This document shows positions 55,331-64,000 of a stretch of DNA of 64,000 bases, in pieces. The notes beneath the pieces are model-generated. The model was not told where the DNA came from, ran no database searches, and saw only the letters and a program-made list of their open reading frames with translations. The translations under genes were made by a program, and so were the position numbers. This DNA is from Cryobacterium sp. GrIS_2_6 (GTDB lineage Bacteria > Actinomycetota > Actinomycetes > Actinomycetales > Microbacteriaceae): positions 3,038,001-3,102,000 of the forward strand of contig NZ_JAXCHP010000001.1 of the NCBI RefSeq assembly GCF_035984545.1. The letters are read 5' to 3'. Position 1 is the first letter of the stretch. Each line of letters opens with the position of its first letter.

Positions 55331-55732
55331 ATGCGCCCAGGCGACACCATCGAGCGACTCCACGGCGACCGTGATAGGGGACAGGGCGAACCTGCTCCGA
55401 TCGCTGCTCCTGGTCGTCGCAGGCGCGCGACCGCGGTCGGGTACCTTGTCGGCTTCCTCGTCGGAATCAGTACGCGCGCCATCGTCGAGCTGGGCGGCTA
55501 CCGGGTCGCGGAGACCCGGGCGCAGTCGGTCGGCTGGGAGGTCGACACCGTGAGCACGCGGGACGCCGACGTCTACATCCGCCTCGAAGGCCCGCTCCCT
55601 GTGCCCGACACGGCGACCCTCAAGGCACTGCTGGATACCGCGGGCGTAGACACGAGGAAGGTCACGGTCCACCTCGTCCCCATTTACTCGGTGAAGCTCG
55701 CGAATATCGTATGTCCCCCTGAGGGGTACTAG
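55331..55732 (+). pseudogene. Membrane-protein C-terminal remnant, frameshifted (DUF389-like, tentative)
   Basis: One frame encodes TVIGDRANLLRSLLLVVAGA, the next continues ATAVGYLVGFLVGISTRAIVELGG then a soluble beta-alpha domain (VDTVSTRDADVYIRLEGPLPVPDTATLKALLDTAGVDTRKVTVHLVPIYSVKL). Joined after one frame change near 55420 they form a transmembrane hairpin plus a C-terminal domain like that of TIGR00341/DUF389 proteins. No start codon or the other expected helices precede it, so it is a truncated gene. Confidence 0.45.
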
Positions 55733-56006
55733 CGTGTCGCGGCAGTTGCGGGGTACGTTCCGTTCGTGACCGCCGGGAACGGCGGCCACGACGCATCCGT
55801 TCCTCGTACCGTCCGCTTCCTCCTGTACACCCGAGCACAGGGACTGCCGTGAATTCGACCTCATCGCATCGACTACCCCGTCGACCCCGATCCACCACCC
55901 CACACGCGGCCATGCGCCCGCGCGGCACGACCAGCGCACGCGCTTCGCGTCCCGGCGCACCGGGCACCACTGCACCGGGCGCCACCGCAGTGACGACGGG
56001 CGCGCG

Positions 56007-56591
56007 ATGAACGTCACCGCCCCCGCTGAAGTCGACCCGAGCGCGGTCATCGGCGCGGGCGCACATATCGCCGACCTGGTGCGGGTGCGCGAGTACGCCC
56101 GGATCGGGCCGGGCAGCATTCTCGGTCGCGGCGCGTACGTCGGACCCGGCGTTGTGGTGGGCCGCAACTGCATCGTGCAGGAATACGCGGTCGTCTACGA
56201 ACCCGCGTTGCTCGAGGACGGGGTCTTCGTCGGGGCGGCGGCCGTGTTCACGAACGACCCGCACCCCCGTGCGATCAATGCCGACGGCTCGGCCAGGCCG
56301 GTCAGTGAGCGGTCAACGCTGGGCGTGACGGTGCGGACAGGGGCCTCTGTCGGGGCACACGCCGTGTGCCTCGCCCCCCTGACGATCGGGCGCTGGGCGA
56401 TGGTGGCCGCCGGCGCGATCGTGACCGCGAATGTGCCCGACTTCGCGCTCATGGTCGGGGTCCCCGCCGAGCGGGTGGGCTGGGTCGGCCGCAGCGGCGC
56501 GACCCTCGAGCACGTCGGCGACGGCCTCTGGATTTGCCCCGTCACGGGTGAGCGCTACCGGCAGCACGACGGGCAGCTCACGCTCGAGTGA
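56007..56591 (+). CDS. Left-handed beta-helix acyltransferase (WbbJ/LbetaH type)
   Basis: 194 residues. Hexapeptide repeats (AVIGAGAHIADLVRVREYARIGPGSILGRGAYVGPGVVVGRNCIVQEYAVVYEPALLEDGVFVGAAAVFTNDPHPRA) then SVGAHAVCLAPLTIGRWAMVAAGAIVTANVPDFALMVGVPAERVGWV. It matches WbbJ/VioB-like O- or N-acetyltransferases acting on sugar nucleotides for surface polysaccharides. The C-terminal WICPVTGERYRQHDG is a small knuckle with a single Cys. Stands alone. Confidence 0.87.
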   Translation: MNVTAPAEVDPSAVIGAGAHIADLVRVREYARIGPGSILGRGAYVGPGVVVGRNCIVQEYAVVYEPALLEDGVFVGAAAVFTNDPHPRAINADGSARPVSERSTLGVTVRTGASVGAHAVCLAPLTIGRWAMVAAGAIVTANVPDFALMVGVPAERVGWVGRSGATLEHVGDGLWICPVTGERYRQHDGQLTLE

Positions 56592-56606
56592 GCCACCCCG
56601 CGCGGT

Positions 56607-57563
56607 TCAGGCGGCGAAGCGGTCGGTCGCCTCGATGATCGCGTCGAGGTTGCCGGGTTCCTCGAAGGAGTGCCCGGCGTCGGGGATCATGCGGAAGTCG
56701 GCTTCCGGCCAGTTCTTGTGCAGTTCCCAGGCGGTGAACGCCGGAGTGCACATGTCGTAGCGGCCCTGCACGATGACGCCGGGGATCTCGCTCAGCCGGC
56801 CGGCGTCACGGATCAGCTGCCCGGGCTCGAACCAGCCGAGGTTACGGAAGTAGTGGTTCTCGATGCGCGCGAACGCGACCGCGAAGTCGGGCTCGGTGAA
56901 CCGGGCGATCGTCGCGGGCTGCTGCAGCAGCGTGATCGTCGACGATTCCCACGTCGACCAGGCCACGCCGGCGCGCTCCCGCACGTAACGGTCGGGGTCG
57001 TGCAACAGCCGGCCGTAGGCCTCGATGAGCTTGCCGCGTTCGTCGACGGGGACCGGCGCGAGGAAACCCTCCCACAGGTCCGGGTAGATCGCCGCGGCAC
57101 CGCCCTCGTAGAACCAGTCGAGCTCGACGGGCCGCAGGGTGAAGATGCCGCGCAGGATGAGCTCGGTCACCCGTTCCGGGTGGGTTTCGGCGTAGGCGAG
57201 GCCGAGGGAACTGCCCCAGGATCCGCCGCAGACCTGCCAGCGGTCGATGCCGAGGTGCTCGCGCAGGCGTTCGATATCGGCGACCAGGTGCCATGTCGTG
57301 TTCGTGCTGAGGTCGGCATCCGCTGCGCTCGCGTGCGGGGTGCTCTTCCCGCAGCCGCGCTGGTCGAAGAGGATGATGCGGTACTTCGCCGGGTCGAACA
57401 CTCGACGCTGCTGGGGGCTCGATCCGCCGCCGGGACCGCCGTGCAGGTAGACCGCCGGCTTGCCGTCCGGGTTACCGCATGCCTCCCAGTAGATGGACTG
57501 GCCGTCACCGACCTCGAGCATCCCGGTTTCGTAGGGTTCCAGTTCGGGGTAGAAGGTGCGCAT
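56607..57563 (-). CDS. pip: Proline iminopeptidase
   Basis: 318 residues. Alpha/beta hydrolase: YLHGGPGGGSSPQQRRVFDPAKYRIILFDQRGCGKSTPH (oxyanion HGGPGGG), nucleophile elbow GGSWGSSLGL, catalytic Asp in GRYDMCTPAF and His in DAGHSFEEPGN. Releases N-terminal proline from peptides in the cytoplasm. Length is typical for the S33 family. Confidence 0.95.
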   Translation of the reverse strand: MRTFYPELEPYETGMLEVGDGQSIYWEACGNPDGKPAVYLHGGPGGGSSPQQRRVFDPAKYRIILFDQRGCGKSTPHASAADADLSTNTTWHLVADIERLREHLGIDRWQVCGGSWGSSLGLAYAETHPERVTELILRGIFTLRPVELDWFYEGGAAAIYPDLWEGFLAPVPVDERGKLIEAYGRLLHDPDRYVRERAGVAWSTWESSTITLLQQPATIARFTEPDFAVAFARIENHYFRNLGWFEPGQLIRDAGRLSEIPGVIVQGRYDMCTPAFTAWELHKNWPEADFRMIPDAGHSFEEPGNLDAIIEATDRFAA

Positions 57564-57581
57564 CTCCCGAGCCTACGGCGT

Positions 57582-58324
<743 letters not shown>

Positions 58325-58328
<4 letters not shown>

Positions 58329-59674
58329 GCGGAGGCCTGCCCCTCTTCGAGACTCATCGTCGCGCGCACCCTCCAGCCGCCGCCGCGGATCGGGCCGGCC
58401 TCGAGGGTGCCGCCGTAGAGCGCGACGCGCTCGCCAAGGCCGATGATGCCGCGCCGGCCGCCCACGCTCGGCTGCGGTGCACGGGCGTGGCCGTCGTCGT
58501 CGATGACGACCTCGACCCGGCCGGGCGACGAGGAGAGCCTCACCGAGACGACGCTCGGGTGCGACGCGTAGCGCAGGGCATTGGTCAGGGATTCCTGCAC
58601 GACCCGGTAGATCGTGAGCTGCACGCCGGGGCTGCCGGGCACGCGCCCGCTCAGCTCGAGCCGGGCCGGGAGCCCCGCTGAGCGGAAGGAGTCCACGAGG
58701 TCGACGAGCTGGTCGGCGCCGGGCTGCGGGGCGAGCGGGGCGGCGGTCGCGGTGGTCGTTGCCGCGGCCGTCGTGGTACCGGCCACTGGCCCTGGCGCGG
58801 CCAGTCCGGGGGCGGATGCCGCGGCATCCGCCGTCTCGTCGTCGTCGCCGAGCACGCCGAGGAGCCTGCGCATTTCGGCCATCGAGCCGCGGCCGGTGGA
58901 GGCGACCTCACGCATCGCGGCGCGGGAGCGTTCGGGGTCGCGGACCGCGAGGGCGTCCGCGCCGTCGGCGAGCGCGACCATGACCGAGAGGCTGTGGGCG
59001 ACGATGTCGTGCAGTTCGCGGGCGATCCGGGCGCGTTCGGAGCTGCGGGCGAGCTGGGCCTGCCGGTCGCGGTCGTGGGCGAGCTGGGCGGCGAGGCTGA
59101 CGAGCGAGGCGACGTAGCGCATCCGATCGCCCACGCTCACGCCGATCACGGTCGCCACAATGAGCAGGACCGCGTCCTGCGAGGCGACGCTGACCCAGGA
59201 GATGAAGGGGTTGCCCGAGCCGAAATAGGCGCCGAGGGTGGAGATGCCGACCGCGGCCGCGAGGCCGATCCAGGCGCTGCTCACGTTGCGGTACACGGCG
59301 ACCGCATAGAGGGCGATCATCACGGGCAGGGTGTCGCCCTGGCCGTGGTTCGGGAACGACGGGAGCAGCGCCGCGGAGGAGATGGCGAGGGCGAGCAGCG
59401 GGGCGTGCCTGCGGAAGAGCAACGCTCCGAATATCAGTGCGGTGAGGAGTAGCGCCGAGACGATGGCCACCGGAGCGGGTCCGCCGCCCGGGCGGGTCGC
59501 GTCGACCAGGAGCACGATCGCGGTCGGGACCAGGTAGACGGCCGCGACGAGGGAATCGACGAACCAGGGGTGCCGCGCCCAGAACCGACGGGTGACTCCC
59601 GGAGGCGTCGGCAAACGCAGGCCAGCCCCGTCCGCGAGGGGGGTCGCGGCGGGGCTGGGACTGGTGGAGGTCAT
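58325..59674 (-). CDS. NarL-type sensor histidine kinase
   Basis: 449 residues. Multiple N-terminal membrane helices (from FVDSLVAAVYLVPTAIVLLVD to VSVASQDAVLLIVATVIGVSVGD), HisKA_3 dimerisation with ARELHDIVAHSLSVMVALADGADAL (phospho-His), a Thr/Ala-rich linker (TTTAAATTTATAAP) and HATPase (RVPGSPGVQLTIYRVVQESLTNALRYAS, VIDDDGHARAPQPS, GGRRGIIGLGERVALYGGTLEAGP). Pairs with the downstream regulator; the ABC transporter genes located upstream are its likely targets by position. Confidence 0.94.
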
Positions 59675-59771
59675 GCTTGGGACTCTACTTGCTGCGAACT
59701 GGGCGGATGCCGGTCACCGGTTGGGGCCGGCAACCGACCCTGCCTGCTCTGTCCTGTTCATTGCCGCCCGG

Positions 59772-60650
59772 TTACGCGTCGCGGCGCTTCAGCAGCACCG
59801 CGGCGGTGCCGAGGCTCACGACGACCCAGACGAGGACGATGACCAGGTCGACCGACCAGTCGAGTGGTACCTTGGCGAACTGCATCAGGCCGAACATGCT
59901 GATACCCGCTGACGAGATCAGGTACGGGAGCACGTCGGTCGCCCACGTGGCCGGGATCATCTGGAGGACGACCGGGAGCAGCAGGATCACGCCGAGCGCG
60001 ACGGCGATGCTGCCGGCCCCGCTCCGCACGATCGCGCCGATGCCGAGTGCGAAGACCGCGACGAGGCCGAGGTACAGCGAACCGCCGAGCACGGGGAGGA
60101 TGACCTCCGGGGCGAAGAGACTCGCGTGCAGGCCCTGGCCGGAGACGATCGAGACCGTGACGACGTAGGCCGCGATGCTGCTGACGAGGCCGGTGACGAA
60201 GGTCGCAACGAACAGCACGAGGGCCTTGGCCCACAGTGCCGGCAGGCGCTTCGGCACCGCGGTCAGCGTCGAGCGGATCATGCCCGTCGTGAACTCGCCG
60301 GTCACGGCGAGCGCGCCGAGCACGGCGACGATGAGCTGGCCGAAGAACACACCGAAGGTCGAGGCCTGCGCCACGAACCGGGCCTGGTCGGTGCCCGGAA
60401 CCGTCGTGATGTCGGTCCCGGTGAGGTCGAGCGCAAGTGACATGATCGCTGCGAGCCCCATCGACACGACGAGCAACACCGCGAAGCACCAGATCGTCGA
60501 GCGCACGGTGATGAGCTTGATCCACTCCGAGCGGATGATGCCGAGCGCGCTGAGGTGCGGACCGGCCGGTGTCGTCGCGGGCACGAATTCCGCGCCGATG
60601 TCGGCGAGGGCTTCCGGGGTACCGGCAACCAGGATCGTGGGGGTGCTCAT
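59772..60650 (-). CDS. ABC-2 type transporter permease
   Basis: 292 residues with six membrane spans (for example SIIRSTIWCFAVLLVVSMGLAAIMSLALDL-like start; LAVAFALGIGAIVRSG; IAVALGVILLLPVVLQ). The ABC2_membrane pattern FGVFFGQLIVAVLGALAVTGEFTTGMIRSTLTAVPKR is clear. Forms an exporter with the ATPase just upstream, whose stop overlaps this start (ATGA). Substrate unknown, often antimicrobials or lipids when next to a two-component system. Confidence 0.9.
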   Translation of the reverse strand: MSTPTILVAGTPEALADIGAEFVPATTPAGPHLSALGIIRSEWIKLITVRSTIWCFAVLLVVSMGLAAIMSLALDLTGTDITTVPGTDQARFVAQASTFGVFFGQLIVAVLGALAVTGEFTTGMIRSTLTAVPKRLPALWAKALVLFVATFVTGLVSSIAAYVVTVSIVSGQGLHASLFAPEVILPVLGGSLYLGLVAVFALGIGAIVRSGAGSIAVALGVILLLPVVLQMIPATWATDVLPYLISSAGISMFGLMQFAKVPLDWSVDLVIVLVWVVVSLGTAAVLLKRRDA

Positions 60651-61666
60651 CGTGATGCCTCCTGCAGTTCGGTCTCGCGCGGGTCCGGATCGTCGTTCGC
60701 GGCGGCATCCGCTGCGGCGTCTGTCGTGTCGGAATCGTCATCGTCGAATTCGTCGTCGCCGGTGCCGCCGGTGCGGAACTCGACCTCGTCCCGGGTGAGG
60801 GACATGTACGCGTCCTCGAGGGAGGCGGTGAGGCTCGTGAGTTCGTGCAGCACGATGCCGGCGGCTGCGGCCTGGTCGCCGATCTCGGCGGCCGTGATAC
60901 CGGTGATCTGGAGCACGTCCTGTTCGAGGTTCACGACGGTGACCTCGGCCTGCGCGAGCAGGGTGGCGAGTCGGGTCGCATGCGGGCTGCGCACGCGGAC
61001 GGTCGCTCCGCCGGCCTGGCCGATGATCTCGGCGACGGGGGCGTCGGCGATGACCCGGCCTCGGCCGAGCATGATGATGTGGTCGGCGGTGAGCGCCATC
61101 TCGCTCATCAGGTGTGAGGAGAGCAGCACGGTGCGGCCTTCACCGGCGAGGTGCCGCATCAGCTTGCGCACCCACTGCACGCCCTCGGGGTCGAGCCCGT
61201 TGACGGGTTCATCGAGGATCAGGATGCCCGGGTCGCCGAGGAGCGCCGCGGCGATGCCGAGGCGCTGTCCCATGCCGAGGGAGTAGCCGCCGACGCGCTT
61301 GCGGGCGACGGAGGTGAGTCCGGTGAGCTCGATCACGTCGTCGACGCGGCTCTTCGGGATGCTGTGGGTCGCGGCCATCGCGAGCAGGTGGTTGCGCGCC
61401 GAACGGCCCGTGTGGATCGCCTTCGCGTCGAGCAGCACGCCGACCTCGCGGAGCGGGGCGCGGAGGTCCTGATAGCGCTGGCCGTTGACGAGGACCGAGC
61501 CGGAGTCCGGCCGGTCGAGGCCGACGATCATCCGCATCGTCGTGGTCTTGCCTGCGCCGTTCGGGCCAAGCAGGCCGGTCACGGTTCCGGGCTGGATGGT
61601 GAAGTCGATCGCGTCGACCGCGACCTTGCTTCCGTAGCGTTTGGTCAGGGACTGTGCCTGAATCAT
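60647..61666 (-). CDS. ABC transporter ATP-binding protein
   Basis: 339 residues from ATG 61666. Walker A GLLGPNGAGKTTTMRMI, Q-loop region (LDAKAIHTG), signature YSLGMGQRLGIAAAL, Walker B ILILDEPVNGLDPEG, H-loop SSHLMSEM. The C-terminal 40 residues are Asp/Ala-rich (DDEFDDDDSDTTDAAADAAA), an acidic low-complexity tail. Drives export with the ABC-2 permease downstream. Confidence 0.95.
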   Translation of the reverse strand: MIQAQSLTKRYGSKVAVDAIDFTIQPGTVTGLLGPNGAGKTTTMRMIVGLDRPDSGSVLVNGQRYQDLRAPLREVGVLLDAKAIHTGRSARNHLLAMAATHSIPKSRVDDVIELTGLTSVARKRVGGYSLGMGQRLGIAAALLGDPGILILDEPVNGLDPEGVQWVRKLMRHLAGEGRTVLLSSHLMSEMALTADHIIMLGRGRVIADAPVAEIIGQAGGATVRVRSPHATRLATLLAQAEVTVVNLEQDVLQITGITAAEIGDQAAAAGIVLHELTSLTASLEDAYMSLTRDEVEFRTGGTGDDEFDDDDSDTTDAAADAAANDDPDPRETELQEASR

Positions 61667-61860
61667 CCGTCTCCTCATTCGCATCGTTGGCGGGGCCAGG
61701 CAAGGTGAACGCCGGCCCCGCATTCACGATACGCAGGGCGCCTCTCGGGGCGCATCGGTCGAACGGATGCTTACCGGCCGCGGCGCGTAGTACCCCGGTA
61801 CGACGGATGCGTCCCGCTCGCGGGCGCCGCAGCATCCGCCGCCGCGCCGGTTTGCGCAAG

Positions 61861-61909
61861 TCGCACCCGAAACCGCCGGCGCGGGCTGCCGAAACCGGCG
61901 CGGGTGCGA
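61861..61909 (+). repeat. Imperfect intergenic palindrome
   Basis: TCGCACCCG (61861-61869) and CGGGTGCGA (61901-61909) form a 9-bp inverted repeat around a GC-rich loop. It lies about 47 bases beyond the acyl-CoA oxidase stop (same transcription side) and before the ABC ATPase start. May terminate transcription. Confidence 0.4.
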
Positions 61910-61955
61910 GCGGGACCGGCCCCGCATCTGCCGCCGCGCCCGTTTCGGCAGGCCG

Positions 61956-64000
61956 CTACTTCTTGCGCGGGGCCTTCTCGTCTGACGGGGCGTTGCCGGA
62001 GGCGCGCAGCGCGGTGTAGTAGTCGCGGGCCTCGTCCTGGCGTTCCTGCTCCGCTCCGGAGGCGATCTTCGCGCGCAGGTGCTCGGGGCTGTACCCGAAC
62101 GAGTCCACGAGGTCCTGGGCGAAGGGGCGCAGGCGGGCGATGATCCGGTCGATGTACGCCGTGACCGACTGGGCGCGTTGGGCGGACAGGCGTCCGTTGA
62201 TCAGGTACCAGGCGAGGTGCTTCTCGACGAGCCCGAGCCCGAACAGGTCGCGCAGCCAGGTCAGGACCTGCTTGTTTCCGGCATCGGTCGTGTGCTCGAC
62301 GGCGCGGGTGAATGCCTCCCACTGCAGAAGTTCGCCGTGCGCGCGGGCCGCCTCGATGAGTTCGTCCTGGTGCGCGTTGAACAGGTCGGCTGGCTGCCGC
62401 GCCGAGAGCTTGCTCGCCGGGCGGAGCTTGCCGGCGATGTCACGGATCATGGTCTCGACCCGGTCGGTGAGCAGCTCCCGCTGCACGTTCGTCTCGCGGA
62501 GCTGGCCCACCGAACGCGCCGTCGAACCGAAGTCTGCGACGGCTTGGCCGAGGGTGCGGAGGCCGGTGTTGTGCAGGGCACGGTCGGTGGCCTGCTGCAC
62601 AACGTAGCGGGCGAGGACCCCGCTGCCGGCGTCGGCGAACTTGCGGCTGAAGTCGGTGAGGAGCCGCTTGGCGACGAGCTGGAGCAGGACGGTGTTGTCG
62701 CCCTCGAACGTCGCGTAGACGTCGAGGTCGGCGCGGAGGCCGACGAGGCGGTTCTCGGCAAGGAAGCCGGCGCCGCCGCAGGCCTCCCTGGCCTCCTGGA
62801 TGGTGTCCAGTGCTGCCCAGGTCGACAGCGGCTTGAGGGCTGCGGCGAGGGTTTCCAGGTCCTGGCGGTCGGCATCCGTGTCTGCGATGCCGCTGAAGAC
62901 CTTGTCGAACGCGACCAGGAACTCGTCGTGGGCGAAGGTCTGCGCGTAAGTCGTCGCGATGCGCGGAAGCAGCCGGCGCTGGTGGCGCTGGTAGTCGAGG
63001 ATGACCTGTTCGGCCTCTCCACCGGCCGTGAACTGGCGGCGCTGGCTACCGTAGGTGACAGCGATGGTGAGGGCCATGGCGGATGCCTGGGTCGCGGCCC
63101 CGTCGAGGGACACCCGGCCCTGCACGAGGGTTCCGAGCATCGTGAAAAACCGGCGGCCGGGGCTGGAAATAGCGCTCGAGTACGTGCCGTCTTCTGCGAC
63201 ATCGCCGTAGCGGTTGAGCAGGTTCTCGCGGGGAATGCGGACGTTGTCGAAGGCGAGCCGGCCGTTGTCGATGCCGTTGAGGCCGCCCTTGAGGCCGTCG
63301 TCCTCGCCGCTGACGCCGGGCAGGAACGCGCCGGTCTCGTCGCGGAGGGGCATCCAGAAGGCGTGCACGCCGTGGTTCACGCCGCCCGTGATGAGCTGGG
63401 CGAAGAGCACGGCCGCGATGCCGTCGTTCGCGGCGTTGCCGAGGTAGTCCTTCCAGGCCGCGCGGAACGGGGTGTGCACGACGAATTCCTGGGTCTCGGC
63501 GTCGTAGGTCGCCGTGGTGGAGATGCTCGCGACGTCGGAGCCGTGGCCGGTCTCGGTCATCGCGAAGACTCCCGGCGTGGCGAGGCTCATGATGCCGGGC
63601 AGGTATGCGTCGTGGTGCTTGCGGGTGCCGAGGTGCATCACGGCGGAGCCGAAGAGGCCCCACTGCACGCCGGCTTTGATCTGCAGGCTCGGGTCGGCGG
63701 TGACGAGCTCTTCGAACCCGGCGATGTTGCCGCCGTGGTTGTCTTCGCCGCCCAGGTGCACCGGGAAGGCACGGTGCACGTGGCCTTGGACGGCGAGCAG
63801 CCTCAACTGCTCGAGCACACGCAGCCGGTGCTCGGCCATCGACAGGCCGGAGATGCCCTGGAGCTCTGGGCGTGCGGTGAGCTTGCGGGCCTCGATCCGG
63901 ATCTCCGGCCAGCTGCCGAGCAGCTGGCGGCTGAGCGCCGGGACGTTGATCGCGGGAATGGGGGTGAAGGCGCCGGTGGGCTTGGGGGCGACCGGGGAGG
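61956..64000 (-). CDS. Acyl-CoA oxidase/dehydrogenase family protein (partial, runs off right edge)
   Basis: At least 681 residues; the N-terminus continues past the window (TGAFTPIPAINVPALSRQLLGSWPEIRIEARKL before the ATG at 63839 is in frame and coding). FAD-binding region FAMTETGHGSDVASISTTATYDAETQEFVVHTP, KAGVQWGLFGSAVMHLGTRKHH, ACGGAGFLAENRL and EGDNTVLLQLVAKRLL match acyl-CoA oxidase 1-type flavoproteins, which catalyse the first oxidation in fatty-acid breakdown. Ends in a Lys-rich tail (DEKAPRKK). Confidence 0.92.
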   Translation of the reverse strand, partial: SPVAPKPTGAFTPIPAINVPALSRQLLGSWPEIRIEARKLTARPELQGISGLSMAEHRLRVLEQLRLLAVQGHVHRAFPVHLGGEDNHGGNIAGFEELVTADPSLQIKAGVQWGLFGSAVMHLGTRKHHDAYLPGIMSLATPGVFAMTETGHGSDVASISTTATYDAETQEFVVHTPFRAAWKDYLGNAANDGIAAVLFAQLITGGVNHGVHAFWMPLRDETGAFLPGVSGEDDGLKGGLNGIDNGRLAFDNVRIPRENLLNRYGDVAEDGTYSSAISSPGRRFFTMLGTLVQGRVSLDGAATQASAMALTIAVTYGSQRRQFTAGGEAEQVILDYQRHQRRLLPRIATTYAQTFAHDEFLVAFDKVFSGIADTDADRQDLETLAAALKPLSTWAALDTIQEAREACGGAGFLAENRLVGLRADLDVYATFEGDNTVLLQLVAKRLLTDFSRKFADAGSGVLARYVVQQATDRALHNTGLRTLGQAVADFGSTARSVGQLRETNVQRELLTDRVETMIRDIAGKLRPASKLSARQPADLFNAHQDELIEAARAHGELLQWEAFTRAVEHTTDAGNKQVLTWLRDLFGLGLVEKHLAWYLINGRLSAQRAQSVTAYIDRIIARLRPFAQDLVDSFGYSPEHLRAKIASGAEQERQDEARDYYTALRASGNAPSDEKAPRKK

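Overview
The window is high-GC actinobacterial DNA. Gene content and order (clpC; a ftsH-folE-folP-folB-folK-DUF3180-PH-PH-DUF2520-panC chain followed by lysS; ppa; RipA-like NlpC/P60 plus M23 hydrolases; many GTG/TTG starts) suggest Microbacteriaceae, possibly a Cryobacterium-like organism. That placement is inference from recognised families; no search was run.

Positions 1 to about 15,120 are a decayed accessory island. It ends at an intact tyrosine integrase (13956-15077) that abuts the 3' end of a tRNA-Ser (15126-15215), the usual layout of a tRNA-integrated element. Inside are three insertion sequences: an IS3-type tail at the left edge, a frameshifted IS256-type element, and a complete ISL3-type element. 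There are three HipBA-type toxin-antitoxin loci, none with an intact hipA. Other contents are two orphan Xre/MbcA/ParS-like antitoxins, a ribbon-helix-helix gene pair, a ParB-like plasmid remnant, a broken RCC1/cell-wall-binding surface protein, and an element module (replisome-organiser-like protein, small coupled gene, excisionase, XRE repressor, integrase). The ISL3-type element sits in hipA with an 8-bp target duplication; removing it and one repeat restores a 412-codon reading frame exactly.

Positions 15,365 to 44,624 are mostly core chromosome: SGNH hydrolase, radA, TPR-GGDEF cyclase, SseB-like protein, argA-type acetyltransferase, clpC, two neighbouring pseudogenes (AI-2E transporter, M20 amidohydrolase), pirin, phospholipase D/cardiolipin synthase, lysS, a nine-gene coupled chain from folE to panC, then ftsH, hpt, tilS, ppa and two secreted coiled-coil peptidoglycan hydrolases. 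Long intergenic palindromes occur at 17803-17864, 26847-26915 and 41701-41764; the first and third share a core.

Positions 44,876 to 45,260 hold a tRNA-Glu/Asp/Phe cluster followed by a second, degenerate integration region: two integrase remnants and a PIN-toxin/HTH-antitoxin pair. From about 47.9 kb to the end are variable and household genes: a NERD-domain protein, an XRE regulator, two GNAT acetyltransferases, a divergent EamA/LysR pair, an ECF41-like sigma factor, NUDIX hydrolase, hexapeptide acetyltransferase, proline iminopeptidase, a two-component system next to an ABC-2 exporter, and an acyl-CoA oxidase/dehydrogenase running off the right edge.
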